Source: an uncultured Prevotella sp.
GTDB taxonomy: Bacteria > Bacteroidota > Bacteroidia > Bacteroidales > Bacteroidaceae
Direction: 5' to 3'
NCBI GenBank assembly: GCA_937898715.1
Contig: CALEKA010000019.1
Coordinates: forward strand, 1-35,309
DNA: 35,309 nt
How positions within the stretch are numbered: the stretch's first letter is position 1; the number at the start of each line of letters is the position of its first letter. This document shows positions 25,201 to 33,904 of the stretch, piece after piece. The translations under genes were made by a program, and so were the position numbers. The notes beneath the pieces were generated by a model, which was given only the letters and a program-made list of their open reading frames with translations, was not told where the DNA came from and ran no database searches.

Positions 25201-26110
25201 TGCCTCCGTCAGTACGCACCGAGTGGGAACCATTAGGTGTACAGCTATATTCTGGATAGGCAGCCATGGCGGCGCAGAAGTGACCCGGCATATCGATTTC
25301 GGGAATCACGTCGATGTGGCGAGCAGCAGCGTAGGCTACTACGTCCTTCACTTCGTCTTGTGTGTAGAAGTAAGGGCCGTACGGCTTGTTGATCCAGTAC
25401 TGTGTGCGCTCGTACATATCGGTGAAGCGGCAGTTGGGAGCGGTGGCACCGATAGTGGTGAGCTTAGGATATTTCTTAATCTCTACGCGCCAACCTTGGT
25501 CGTCGCTCAAGTGCCAGTGGAACTTGTTGAGCTTGTAGTAGGCCATGAGGTCGATCATGCGTTTTACTTCGTTTACGGTGAAGAAGTGACGCGACACGTC
25601 GAGCATGAATCCTCGGTAGTCAAATCGTGGTTCGTCGGTGATAGTCACCACGGGCACGGGGTAGGCGGTCACCTTGGCGTCTTTCACACCAGCCATTACA
25701 TTGGCGGGGAGAATCTTTTTCAGAGTTTGGAATGCGTAGAAGAATCCGAGCGCACTCTTGGCCTTAATCTCAATACCTGTGGTCTTCACAATGAGGTTGT
25801 AGCCTTCAGGCTTGAGCCCCGACTTGTTGTCGAGCATAGAGAGCTGGATGAGTGCGTCGGCGGCGTTGGTTGCCACGTTGACCTGTGCTCCTGTCACGGC
25901 GGCATAGGCATTGGCAAACTGTTGCGCTTCCGACTCGCAGTCTTGGTCTACGCTATTGCAGTTGATTGTGAACTGGCTGGGTAGATTTAGGTAGCCCGAG
26001 CCCACAATCATTGTCTTGGGGCGGGGGGTTAGGTTGACGAATGTCTGCGCCAGTGCGCCCATAGGGAGCATGACGAGCATCATCAGCAAACCGAGTAATC
26101 TGTGCTTCAT
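22271..26110 (-). CDS. Secreted modular GH20 beta-N-acetylhexosaminidase
   Basis: 1,279 residues from the start MKHRLLGLLMMLVMLPMGALA (signal peptide). A GH20b-type N-terminal domain (about 25-155) precedes the catalytic barrel (about 160-540), with RGFMLDVSRHF, HWHLSDDQGWR and the catalytic pair Asp341-Glu342 in NIGGDECP. It removes terminal GlcNAc/GalNAc from glycans. Beyond the barrel lie beta-trefoil-like segments (about 565-750 and later), two repeats like MucBP domains (VTYHCTTPEG..., VTYIDEETGR...) and a short tail YDLQGRRLQ...GIYIIGGKKVLVK, the truncated T9SS-like ending common in Prevotellaceae. Surface or extracellular action on mucin or host glycans is inferred from this architecture. 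It has its own promoter and terminator. Confidence 0.93.
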   Translation of the reverse strand: MKHRLLGLLMMLVMLPMGALAQTFVNLTPRPKTMIVGSGYLNLPSQFTINCNSVDQDCESEAQQFANAYAAVTGAQVNVATNAADALIQLSMLDNKSGLKPEGYNLIVKTTGIEIKAKSALGFFYAFQTLKKILPANVMAGVKDAKVTAYPVPVVTITDEPRFDYRGFMLDVSRHFFTVNEVKRMIDLMAYYKLNKFHWHLSDDQGWRVEIKKYPKLTTIGATAPNCRFTDMYERTQYWINKPYGPYFYTQDEVKDVVAYAAARHIDVIPEIDMPGHFCAAMAAYPEYSCTPNGSHSVRTDGGIFNDILNVANPEAVQFAKDVLGELIDIFPGEYINIGGDECPTTAWENNALCQAEYKKLGLTSYRQLQSHFINEMNEFVVSKGRKLAVWNEAITASGADLDIMKATNATVYCWTGADAAVAKASELGMQSIYTPWGPYYINRKQGTSEQDPPGAGDGTDNVQKTYNQAIPSGTTLGVQGTFWTEHVSDRDYMEWLALPRLLAIAERGWSTEANKDFSDFQKRMTADTTLLQYGDYKYCNYLMLTNSQGETDTKVYPFVNTADKKYYYRIISGGTDNDRKDRCIELLATGSSLITTYSTKGAAAGVLWTNAQAAAGADNYDYQWWSLEQDPANPGKYALVCKAQPNGSVKATPSNTSTGGRWSYDNSAKHYNFVLGSGAYGKKGNNYYYSLASDQVSGQYLNSSMPGQGLAVNVYNQPTSGAGGQWEFSPLEDYGGSAVTPVTFDYLKEGKTYTLTNAVEGFEGLTLTDDNKGTNLKASTDAFANNAWTVESATTNADGSQSLKLRNAVTGRYITTVGSYENQQGCPVSVGTSQASANVTLSYVKQYDDLRVKVSDKSLFPLPSGKVNAGTTINGASYDAARGQGSEWKAEQVNVVTFQCADDQGNTLGTFKRSIPVTATEITSDLCPTFKNLKVETIAPEGENTYAVTYKREAYAVTYHCTTPEGAIIADDEVAVPVGENYTVAIPTHEFFTFKSADKDNGTTLTPDADLTINATYTTDAFIGVKKEGEVVTKLEGGKQYLLYDATTASGRSGYRAISGDNINRELSADNASPYAVWELQGTNNKFKVYNPYSSYYVPSLVRSTATKGKNTGDTFTFTLNADGETFNVKGTNGQYWDGNESGDLVGWNQGTGHPIRVSTFFARPMYEVDVTYIDEETGRALAEKVLLLDAGSAYTLTTPAYDGYTLSKITGNESFDGTVKSNLFINVYYAPTASGITSATTSGASAPKAIYDLQGRRLQGISQPGIYIIGGKKVLVK

Positions 26111-26179
26111 GTTTTTCTCAGTTAGGGTTATGTGAAAATTGTTTGTTAGAATATGCTTGAAAATGATAAGACTATGCGG

Positions 26180-26210
26180 CAAAGGTAACTATTTCGTGTC
26201 AGATTTGCAA
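26180..26210 (-). promoter_or_regulatory. Promoter of the hexosaminidase gene
   Basis: On the minus strand TTGC (26207-26210), 19 bp, then TACCTTTG (26180-26187) fits the Bacteroidetes -33/-7 pattern. The leader would be about 60 nt, and the start ATG at 26108-26110 is the one giving the signal peptide. Confidence 0.7.
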
Positions 26211-26385
26211 CGTATGGGCGGAGAATATGCACGACGAGAGAGGTTTTTGTGCAATATGGGACAAAAGATAAAGAATGCGATAGCTGTAACGAATACGAAA
26301 AGGGCTTTGCCAAGGAAAGCACGCTGGCTGTTCCATGACAAAGCCCATAGAATGTTATTGCGCTGAGGGGCAAGCCCGTTAAGCG

Positions 26386-26694
26386 TTACTTGCAGCAAGA
26401 TTTTTTTTCGCCTTGCTTGCAACACGACTTCTTCTGCTTATCGCATTTTCCTTGCTGCTTGTCGCACTTGCCTTGCTTATCGCACTTTTCGGATTGCTTA
26501 GGGCATTGGCCCTGCTGCTTGCAGCATTTTTTGTCGGCCTTGCGCTGCTTCTTGCATTTCTTGCAGGCCTTCTTCTTGCCTTGGCAACATTCTGTCTTAT
26601 CTTTCTTGCAGCAATCGCCCTTGCTCTGGGGGCACTGTGCGCTCACGCTAAGAGCGAATATGGCGGTCATCGCCAGGATCATCATCTTCTTCAT
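26386..26694 (-). CDS. Small secreted Cys/Lys-rich protein
   Basis: 102 residues. Start MKKMMILAMTAIFALSVSAQ (signal peptide); the frame is open further upstream only because it runs through a 22-bp tandem repeat. The mature part of about 82 residues has 17 Cys, many Lys and Gln, and almost no hydrophobic residues. Cys occur as CC pairs (DCC, ECC, KCC, SCC twice) and as KCDKQ repeats; it ends KSCCKQGEKKSCCK. A run of eight A (26401-26408 on the complement) sits four codons before the stop. It resembles metallothionein-like or other metal/thiol-binding peptides in composition only; no family is recognised. The proposed -7 box is upstream of the repeats. Confidence 0.7.
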   Translation of the reverse strand: MKKMMILAMTAIFALSVSAQCPQSKGDCCKKDKTECCQGKKKACKKCKKQRKADKKCCKQQGQCPKQSEKCDKQGKCDKQQGKCDKQKKSCCKQGEKKSCCK

Positions 26695-26711
26695 AATGGG
26701 AATAATGTTAG

Positions 26712-26821
26712 GTGTTGTATGAATCTTTAGAATGTGTTGTATGAATCTTTGGAATGTGTTGTATGAATCTTTGGAATGTGTTGTATGAATCTTTGGAATG
26801 TGTTGTATGAATCTTTTGGAT
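26712..26821 (-). repeat. Five 22-bp tandem repeats in the leader of the Cys-rich gene
   Basis: Five exactly 22-bp units begin at 26712, 26734, 26756, 26778 and 26800. Units 2-4 are identical; unit 1 has one change and unit 5 two. They lie between the candidate -7 box and the start codon, so they should be transcribed. There are no spacers, which rules out CRISPR. Confidence 0.9.
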
Positions 26822-26822
26822 G

Positions 26823-26830
26823 CAAATATA
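26823..26830 (-). promoter_or_regulatory. Candidate -7 element of the Cys-rich gene
   Basis: The minus strand reads TATATTTG, matching TAnnTTTG, directly upstream of the repeats. No TTTG is found at -33. The predicted leader is about 120 nt and is almost entirely the 22-bp repeat array. Confidence 0.45.
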
Positions 26831-26907
26831 GGCATTAAATGTCGTAGGGCATGATTTTCTTCTTATTAAATGCATGGATTTGTGCTTCAATGCAGTATAT
26901 CTCACTA

Positions 26908-29900
26908 TTACTGCGCTACGGTGATAGAGGTTTCTGCTGCCGTGCCGCGGAATTCTGGGCTATAGACGCACTCTGCTTCCAGTATGCCCGTGGCAAAGGT
27001 GCCGCTGCGATCCACGAAGAGTTCTTCTGTGAAGGAATGTGTGCCTTTCGAGAGATGCTCGATGAAGAAGTCGGTCGAAGCATCGTGGACGGCGCGATAG
27101 GCAGGCATGCCGTCGTTCCAACTATAGCCAGATAGAGGGGCTGCTGTCTCGAGGCAAGCAGGACGAGCAGCACGCACCACAACGAAGTCGAAATCACGAT
27201 CGGCTCGGATGGTCAGCACTTGGCGCACACGGTCGCCCTTCTTGAGGGCTGCGAAAGCGGTAATGGGATTGGTAGTGGTGTGAAGCGATTGCCACTCTCC
27301 ATTGCGTTTCACCTCATAGCTGCGCTCGATGAAGATTTCCTTTCCTTCCGTCTTAACCTCCGATGCGGGAGCCGTGAACGAGGCGTAGACGCTGCCCCAT
27401 GAGAGTCCGTCGGTCTGCTTGGTAAACTTTACAGCATCGCTCTGTAGAGCGTCGGCGTCTGTATAAGTCTGCTTGAAGTAGCCCGCGGTGGTAGGAGTCT
27501 TGGTCTGCGAACGAGCGTTGAAGCCTACGATGCGCTGTCCCCTTTGGAGTGTGTAGTAGAGTGGTGTATGGTCGCTGAGCGACTGAACGGAGGCAGAGGC
27601 TTGCGCCGTGTCGGCGAGCAAAGCATAGACTGCGTCGGCCGAAGCACGCTGCGACTCCCACATCTGTGTGCGCTTGGCTTGAAGGAGCCATAGGCGCATC
27701 TCGTCTGCTACATCCTCCTGTCCGAAGTGGCGCATAGCCTCAATGGCAGCACACTGCGTGGGGATGCGATAAGAATCGTAGGCTGAGAGTGCACGGTAGG
27801 TGTCGAAGTAGCGCCCCATCTGAGGCTTCGTCACGGTATGTTCTATCAAGCTCTTCAGTCCTTCCTTGGCTTCGTTCCTACGGCCGGCTTCGTCAAGGAC
27901 AATAGCTGTGATGGCTCGACCATACATGGTCAGCTCTTTGCGCATCGTGGCAGCACGATCGATCAAGAAGGAAGCATCTGCGTCGGGACGACTGCCCATG
28001 AGTGTGCGCAGATAGAGGTAGCGAAGTTGATACTCCGAGGGCACGAGTTGGTGCTTCAGTTTTTCCTCATCACGCTTCATCTCTTCCACCTCCTTGGCAG
28101 CCCATTGCTGCAAGAAGTCGTAAGCTCGGGTGAGGAGTGAATGCGCCTCGTCTGTGTCCGTAAGTTTCTCCATCCGTGCCAACAGTGTCGCCACATCGAT
28201 GGTCACGTAAGCATTGCCCTGCATGCCGGGGAACCAGCTGAAGCTGCCGTCGGCCGTCTGGAGTGAGCGTAGCTTGTCGAGCGCCGTATGGATGTGAGCT
28301 GCAGCGATGCCTTCATCGAAGAGTTGGGAAAGCGATGCGGCACGTTGCTGCTGCGACTGCGCTTCGCGAAGCCAGGGTGTAGCATCGGTCAATCCCTCAA
28401 GATGAATCTGGCTGAGCGCATTGAGTTGTTCCTTATCGGTGGTGGCGAGCTTGCGAATTTCGGGATTCTGCTGTGCAATGTGGTAGCCTATGGTCAAGGC
28501 ATAGAGTCGAGTGGCCCAATCGATGGAGCAGTAAACGCTTGGCGTGCCAGCCAACGAGGGAAGCGCTGTCACGGCATACCAAGTAGGATTGGACGAAACC
28601 TCAATGCTTAGCACGCGATGACGTGCATCTTTCGCATTGAAAAGCGTGTCGGTGCGGAGCGTAAGGCTGCCCTTTTCCGTCATACTGAAGGGAATGGTGC
28701 GTACCACTTCCACATCGGTATTGTAGACAGGGAGATAATGTTCCTCTCCGTCAGAGAAACCTGTGCCGCGTGCCACGGTGCGACAGACGAGCACTCCCTC
28801 ATCATCGGTAGCGCGATAGGGGAAGGTGTAAACGCTGGTTTCGCCCGGCTGGAGTGTCACTTCCTGCTGGCTCTTGTAGCGATTCGTGCCTTTTTCTGCA
28901 TCAGCGAGAGAAAGTTCAAGGGTAGCCTTTATTGTTTTTTGAGATAGATTGGTCACCTTCACGGGTAGGTCCGTCACGTCGCCTCGACGCAGGAAACGCG
29001 GTAAGGCAGTCTCCACCATGAAGTCTTTCTGTGCCACGATGGTGGTATCGAGTCGTCCCTGGCGCATTTCGCGGTCGTGGGCCATTGCGGCAAAGTTCCA
29101 CTGCGTCATGCTCTCGGGCAGGGTGAAAGCAATGCTCACTTCGCCCTCGGCATTGGTGCGGAGGGTGGGACGGAAGAATGCCGTCTCGGCAAAGTTGGTG
29201 CGCGCCTTGACGTTCTGAATGGGTGCTTCGGGTGAGGCAACATTATCAGCATCGGCTGTTGCAGATTTCTTCTTCATGGCCGACAATTCCACAAATCGTT
29301 CTTCGGGTATAGCGTTGGCACGCAAAGCCATGAGCCTCATGCCCCTATGTGGTACAGCCGATCCTGGTTCGGGCGCAGCGCCCATCGGCGCCATGTCGTA
29401 ACAGATGTCGTCATTGATGATCGTATAATAGCTGAAGAGCTGCTTGTCCCAATCGGAGAATATGAGCGAGGGCAGGTCGTAGCGACGATACTTTCCTACC
29501 CCCGTCATGGAGAAGTGGTAGGTGCTGAGATTCGTCTGCCACAGAGCGTTGGGCAGTGTGCGCTGGAAGAACACGTTGAAGCGTCCCCAGTCGTGCTTAA
29601 CGAAAGCATCGAGCGAAGCGTCGTAGAGACACGCCATGAGCTGTGCATCGGCGGGCGATCCGTCGGGCTTTGTAATCTTGACGCGCCACTCCTCCTGCTG
29701 TCCCGGCGTAAGGCGTGAGCGGAAACTGCTCCACTCCATCAGTAAGCGCTTGTCGGGTTCGGGCTTCTTTACGCTAAACTGCTCGGTGTAGAGTCGTCCG
29801 TCGCGCATCATGGCTACGAATGCAGTGGCACCATCGCCGTAAGCGTCGTTGTATTTTAGCGAGAGGCGTTCGAGCCGATCGTTGAGGTCGATGCGTCGGC

Positions 29901-32586
29901 TCTCAATAATGCTGTCGCCGCATACGATGTCGTAGTAGACTATCGCGTTGTGGAGCGGAGAGCCCACCAGAGCGGTCACCTTCGTGCCCTCATCGTTTGC
30001 TTCGGAATGGAAGAAGAAGGGGGCGTTACGGTCGGGGGTGTGCGTGTCGGTATCGGAGAAGATCAGTATCTGAGCCGAATCGGCAGGAATGCCCTCCACT
30101 TGTGCGGTAAGGGTGTATTTGCCCGAGGGTAGCGAGGCAAGCATATCGGGCTTGAAAGCCTTGCCCGTCTCAAACGTGCCGCTTGCCTTCTCTTCTCCGT
30201 TGAGCATGAGAGCGTATCGACCTGTGGCTGCTATATTCTGTCCCGAAGCATTGAGCTGACGAATCTGAAATGCGGGAAGTTCCTTCCCCTCACCACGGCA
30301 GATACTCTCGGGCACGCTTAGCTCGAGCCATGCAGGACGTGTAGCCACACCGATTGAAGTGGAACCCTCGTAGGTTTCACCATTTTCAGCAGTGACGGTG
30401 TAGCTTACGGTATAGGTGAAACGATCGAAGCGGCCAGGCTCTTCGTCGGCGTAGCTACGCGTCAGACTTACGGGCAGGGTGAAACGTCCCTCTTCGTCGG
30501 TCACGACAGAGCCAGTCTGTGGCTCAATGTCGTCGTCGTCGGTGCGGAAGAACCACGATATGCGCTTCACCTCATACTTTACCTCGGCACGCGGCACGGG
30601 CACCCCGCTATAAGTCTTGGCTTGTCCCACCACCTCTACGTTGTCGCCCAGACTGTAGCTTCCCTTGAGCGGTTCTGTGGTGGCGGTGAATGTGGGGCGC
30701 TTGTACTCCTCTACGCGAAAATCGTTGCTTCCACGTAGGCTCTTCCCTTTGGCCTCTATCGTGAATCGTCCAGGCAGACAGGCTGCGGGAAGCGTGAAGC
30801 TACCGCTGAATGCACCAAACTCGTCGGTCTGTACGCTGAGTGAGTCCACCTTCTTATAATTAACGTCGCGTAGGACCACTTTCAGTGCCCGTCCTTGTTC
30901 GGTACGGTAATCGTCGGCCAGGTGGGTGAACACTACTCCCGAGAATTCCACCTTTTGTCCGGGACGGTAAATGCCGCGGTCGGTGAATAGCTGTACAGAC
31001 GTGGCGGCCTTTTCCTTCTTGTCCTTATAATAGCGCAAGTTGTCGAGTCTGAAAAGCTCTGAGGCTTGGTCGGTTGGGGTCTGCGCTAAGTAGCTTGTGT
31101 AGCTGTAACCTCGATTGCTCTCTACGATTGTCATCTCTCCTTCGGAGTCGGAGGTGTAGCGCTTGAGTTGTCGCAGATGACCGTTTCTGTCGTTAGTATA
31201 AGCTACGATTGTAGCTCCAGGCAGAGGCTGTCCGCTACGGCTGTCCACTACGATGAGGCGATTGTGACCATGAGCCGAGGCAAACTTCATCACGCTCACG
31301 CTGCTGATGCGCACAATGCGCGTGTCCACCCGTTCGCCATCGGCGTAAAGCGCAGCTTGATAAATGCCGGGCTGTGAGGGCAGTGTGAACTTCATCGATT
31401 GTTCGGTCCAAGCATATTCGGGCGCATTGGCCTGCTCATTCTTTACCTCGTAAGTGGTAGCCTCCTTGCTATGCTTGGCCACCAACTTGTCGGTGTCGAC
31501 ATCGCGTGATTCGTTGTGGAAGTCAACGTCGCCAGTGGCAAGGGGTGTCAACTTTAGTACGGCAGTCTTGGCGTGCCGTATGCGCAGGGTGAGCCCTGCT
31601 TCAGCTCCAGGATAACAAGTCTGAGCCAGCTCGCTCATCTTTGCCGCGGGAGCGGTCACTTCGGCGAGAAACTGACGCAACTCGTTGGCCTGCGTGCCCC
31701 ATTTGTACAATTTCACTCCGTGCTGCGCTGCCTCATAGAGCAGTTGCGTGTTGTGCTGCGCATAGGGAGCATCGTGGTCGTAGGCATCGTGCAGTCGCAG
31801 GATGCGCTTGTAAGTCTCAACGTTGGCAGCTTGTGATTCGTTGTCGCGTGCCAGGGTGGTAAGTTCTTGGTAGAGAGCGTTGTCATCAATATTCCCCTTT
31901 ACGCGCGTGTTGGGGTGGAGCAGATCTATACGGTCTAATCGGAGCAGCAGGGCAGCATTGGGCACGTTGTGCGAGGCATAGTAAGTGGCCAATTTGTCGA
32001 GCCATGCCGTCTTCTCTTCGCGATTGAGCAGTGAGGTCTGGGCATATGTGCGCCATACGATGTGGAGCAAGTCGTCATTGAAATACTGACTATCCTCTCC
32101 CTCATCGAACAAGGGCAGGAAGTCCTTTGTACGAGCTTGGGCCAAGGCGTCAAGATCAGTAAGTGCGGCATCGAAGTGCTTGCGGGCACGTTTCTGCTGT
32201 GCCTCGAGAGCATGCTCGCTGTAGTTCCAAGCCCAGCTGCTACCTTGATCCTCAATGCACAGCCCGAGTGCCGCGTGCCAAAGCGCCTTCACGGCAGGTC
32301 GCGTCTCTTGTTCCACGCTTTCCTCCATGCGTTGTAGAAAGGAGGTAGCCGAGTCGGGCGAGATCTCCTCTTCCAGCAGGCGCTTCATCAGCGCTGCGCG
32401 GAGTTGTTGTGCTGCATTCTGTTCGGAGGTGGCTTTTGCCAATATCTGTTCTACGCCTTGTATGGCAGACTGAGGAAGGTCCTTCTCGTTGTCGGCATCG
32501 ACCTGCTTCCAAAGTTGCTCATAGCTTTGAGCTGAGGCAGAAGCCGCCAGTGCCAGGGATGTAAGTAGTGACATAATACGTTTCAT
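26908..32586 (-). CDS. Alpha-2-macroglobulin-family secreted protein lacking the thioester motif
   Basis: 1,892 residues from the start MKRIMSLLTSLALAASASA (signal peptide, no lipobox). N-terminal helical region (about 20-330), then macroglobulin beta-domains, with the diagnostic FTDRGIYRPGQKV at about 534-546. The A2M-family core FRPTLRTNAEGEVSIAF...PESMTQWNF follows at about 1138-1164 and NPTWYAVTALPSLAGTPSVYCSIDWATR at about 1333-1360. In relatives this last stretch reads CxEQ; here it is C1353-S-I-D1356, so the thioester cannot form in the usual way. The helical barrel after it is retained. It is probably an envelope protease trap or structural relative without covalent capture. Divergent from the WYL regulator, 293 bp away. 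Confidence 0.88.
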   Translation of the reverse strand: MKRIMSLLTSLALAASASAQSYEQLWKQVDADNEKDLPQSAIQGVEQILAKATSEQNAAQQLRAALMKRLLEEEISPDSATSFLQRMEESVEQETRPAVKALWHAALGLCIEDQGSSWAWNYSEHALEAQQKRARKHFDAALTDLDALAQARTKDFLPLFDEGEDSQYFNDDLLHIVWRTYAQTSLLNREEKTAWLDKLATYYASHNVPNAALLLRLDRIDLLHPNTRVKGNIDDNALYQELTTLARDNESQAANVETYKRILRLHDAYDHDAPYAQHNTQLLYEAAQHGVKLYKWGTQANELRQFLAEVTAPAAKMSELAQTCYPGAEAGLTLRIRHAKTAVLKLTPLATGDVDFHNESRDVDTDKLVAKHSKEATTYEVKNEQANAPEYAWTEQSMKFTLPSQPGIYQAALYADGERVDTRIVRISSVSVMKFASAHGHNRLIVVDSRSGQPLPGATIVAYTNDRNGHLRQLKRYTSDSEGEMTIVESNRGYSYTSYLAQTPTDQASELFRLDNLRYYKDKKEKAATSVQLFTDRGIYRPGQKVEFSGVVFTHLADDYRTEQGRALKVVLRDVNYKKVDSLSVQTDEFGAFSGSFTLPAACLPGRFTIEAKGKSLRGSNDFRVEEYKRPTFTATTEPLKGSYSLGDNVEVVGQAKTYSGVPVPRAEVKYEVKRISWFFRTDDDDIEPQTGSVVTDEEGRFTLPVSLTRSYADEEPGRFDRFTYTVSYTVTAENGETYEGSTSIGVATRPAWLELSVPESICRGEGKELPAFQIRQLNASGQNIAATGRYALMLNGEEKASGTFETGKAFKPDMLASLPSGKYTLTAQVEGIPADSAQILIFSDTDTHTPDRNAPFFFHSEANDEGTKVTALVGSPLHNAIVYYDIVCGDSIIESRRIDLNDRLERLSLKYNDAYGDGATAFVAMMRDGRLYTEQFSVKKPEPDKRLLMEWSSFRSRLTPGQQEEWRVKITKPDGSPADAQLMACLYDASLDAFVKHDWGRFNVFFQRTLPNALWQTNLSTYHFSMTGVGKYRRYDLPSLIFSDWDKQLFSYYTIINDDICYDMAPMGAAPEPGSAVPHRGMRLMALRANAIPEERFVELSAMKKKSATADADNVASPEAPIQNVKARTNFAETAFFRPTLRTNAEGEVSIAFTLPESMTQWNFAAMAHDREMRQGRLDTTIVAQKDFMVETALPRFLRRGDVTDLPVKVTNLSQKTIKATLELSLADAEKGTNRYKSQQEVTLQPGETSVYTFPYRATDDEGVLVCRTVARGTGFSDGEEHYLPVYNTDVEVVRTIPFSMTEKGSLTLRTDTLFNAKDARHRVLSIEVSSNPTWYAVTALPSLAGTPSVYCSIDWATRLYALTIGYHIAQQNPEIRKLATTDKEQLNALSQIHLEGLTDATPWLREAQSQQQRAASLSQLFDEGIAAAHIHTALDKLRSLQTADGSFSWFPGMQGNAYVTIDVATLLARMEKLTDTDEAHSLLTRAYDFLQQWAAKEVEEMKRDEEKLKHQLVPSEYQLRYLYLRTLMGSRPDADASFLIDRAATMRKELTMYGRAITAIVLDEAGRRNEAKEGLKSLIEHTVTKPQMGRYFDTYRALSAYDSYRIPTQCAAIEAMRHFGQEDVADEMRLWLLQAKRTQMWESQRASADAVYALLADTAQASASVQSLSDHTPLYYTLQRGQRIVGFNARSQTKTPTTAGYFKQTYTDADALQSDAVKFTKQTDGLSWGSVYASFTAPASEVKTEGKEIFIERSYEVKRNGEWQSLHTTTNPITAFAALKKGDRVRQVLTIRADRDFDFVVVRAARPACLETAAPLSGYSWNDGMPAYRAVHDASTDFFIEHLSKGTHSFTEELFVDRSGTFATGILEAECVYSPEFRGTAAETSITVAQ

Positions 32587-32804
32587 AGGTATGAAGGGTG
32601 GAATAAAATGTTCTTTTTGAATAGCTAAGTTACGCCTTTCTACCTTACGCACAAAGCTTATCTACAGGAAAATAAGCGTTCTTACTTTTTTTAAGAAACA
32701 GGGTTGCTTATAGTTGACAAAGTGCACTTTTGCCACATGCTGACGCAAAATAGCATGTGTTGGGGCAAGAGTATGCAAATAAAGAAAAGTTTTCGCACTT
32801 AGAT

Positions 32805-32835
32805 TTTGTTTTGCGCTCACCTTGCACTATCTTTG
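32805..32835 (+). promoter_or_regulatory. Promoter of the WYL regulator
   Basis: TTTG (32805-32808), 19 bp, TATCTTTG (32828-32835): a canonical Bacteroidetes promoter. The leader would be about 38 nt. The rest of the 293-bp divergent interval (32587-32879) holds only near-matches for the macroglobulin gene on the other strand (TAagcTTTG near 32655). Confidence 0.75.
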
Positions 32836-32879
32836 TCCCCGATAACTTGAAGCATGTAATAGATTGAGATTACTAAGTA

Positions 32880-33803
32880 ATGGAACTTGAAAAATTAGGC
32901 CGTCAGCTCCGGTTGATGGTCTTGCTTACGCAGAATCACACTCTTTCAGTTGAAGAAATCGGACAGCGCCTCGGGATGAGTCGCCGCTCCATCTATCGTT
33001 ATGTTGAAGCCTTCAAGAATCTTGGATTCATTGTAAAGAAAGAAGGTACGAAGTATCGTATTGACCACACTTCGCCCTTCTTTCGGGAAATAGCTTCTGG
33101 CATACAATTCTCTGAAGACGAGGCACTGACAATCAGTCAGGTGCTCAACTCCGTTTATAACAACTCTATACAGGTGCGCCATCTGCGCGAGAAGTTGTCC
33201 AACCTCTACAGCACCGACGTGCTGGCTAAGCATGGTGTAGACAATTCCTTGGCGCAGAACATTAGCACCCTCTTTCAGTGCATACGCGAACAGCGTGTGG
33301 CTGTACTCCGCAACTATCGTTCGGGGTCGAGCAAGACCGTGAGTCACCGCATTGTAGAGCCGTATATGTTTATCAACGAGAACACGGAGGTGCGCTGCTA
33401 CGAACTGTCTACTAATATGAATAAGACGTTCAAGGTGAGCCGCATCGAAAGCGTGGAACCACTCGACCTCCTATGGACGCACGAGGTAGACCACGTGCCT
33501 TTCTTCAACGATCTCTTTGGATTTACAGGAGAGCAACGCAAGCCCGTGAGCCTCTTGCTCAGTCAGCTTGCCACCAATCTGCTCCTTGAGGAGTATCCCG
33601 ACTCTCAGCGCCAGCTATCCCCCACGAAGGATGGCCGTCATCGGTTCGACACGGAGGTGTGCAACTTCCTTGGTATCGGTCGCTTCGTATTGGGGCTGTA
33701 CGACGAGATAGAAATCGTAGACTCGCCCGACTTTGCCACCTATATCAAGCTCCGACTGGAGAAGATGGCCTCGCGCGAATTCAGCTTGCGGGCGAAGAGG
33801 TAG
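32880..33803 (+). CDS. Transcriptional regulator, HTH plus WYL domain
   Basis: 307 residues. An N-terminal winged helix (about 5-60) contains LSVEEIGQRLGMSRRSIYRYVEAFKNLGF, with the recognition helix around residues 34-44. A WYL domain follows at about 135-200 (AVLRNYRSGSSK...RIVEPYMF...RCYEL) and a C-terminal WCX-like part at about 245-300. Such proteins bind DNA and usually sense a small ligand or nucleic acid through the WYL domain. It is divergent from the macroglobulin gene, but a regulatory link is only a guess. The ATG follows a good promoter at the right distance. Confidence 0.88.
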   Translation: MELEKLGRQLRLMVLLTQNHTLSVEEIGQRLGMSRRSIYRYVEAFKNLGFIVKKEGTKYRIDHTSPFFREIASGIQFSEDEALTISQVLNSVYNNSIQVRHLREKLSNLYSTDVLAKHGVDNSLAQNISTLFQCIREQRVAVLRNYRSGSSKTVSHRIVEPYMFINENTEVRCYELSTNMNKTFKVSRIESVEPLDLLWTHEVDHVPFFNDLFGFTGEQRKPVSLLLSQLATNLLLEEYPDSQRQLSPTKDGRHRFDTEVCNFLGIGRFVLGLYDEIEIVDSPDFATYIKLRLEKMASREFSLRAKR

Positions 33804-33841
33804 GCATGGAAGATAGGAATGCCTCACAGCCCAATATTATT

Positions 33842-33872
33842 AGTTCCGTGGGCGATGCGTCTCGCGTCGGCG
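33842..33872 (+). repeat. 31-bp palindromic repeat, copy 6 of 8
   Basis: Single copy 39 bp past the WYL stop codon, with gatgcg in place of gacgcg. It is in the same orientation as copy 7, 63 bp further on, and the first bases (ttattagtt) are shared as well. Confidence 0.75.
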
Positions 33873-33904
33873 AAAGTCAAGAAAGCCACTAACGGGATAT
33901 TATT

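Noticed and set aside
25046..25984. 312-codon plus-strand reading frame
   Set aside because: Antisense to the GH20 catalytic domain; composition is typical of an opposite-strand shadow.
26712..26821. CRISPR array
   Set aside because: Units are directly adjacent without spacers and no cas gene is present.
26695..26835. Upstream start for the Cys-rich protein (47 extra codons)
   Set aside because: The extension is only the translated 22-bp tandem repeat, and the signal peptide would be internal.
32587..32879. Exact consensus promoter for the macroglobulin gene
   Set aside because: Only near-matches (TAagcTTTG with one extra base) were found on the minus strand.
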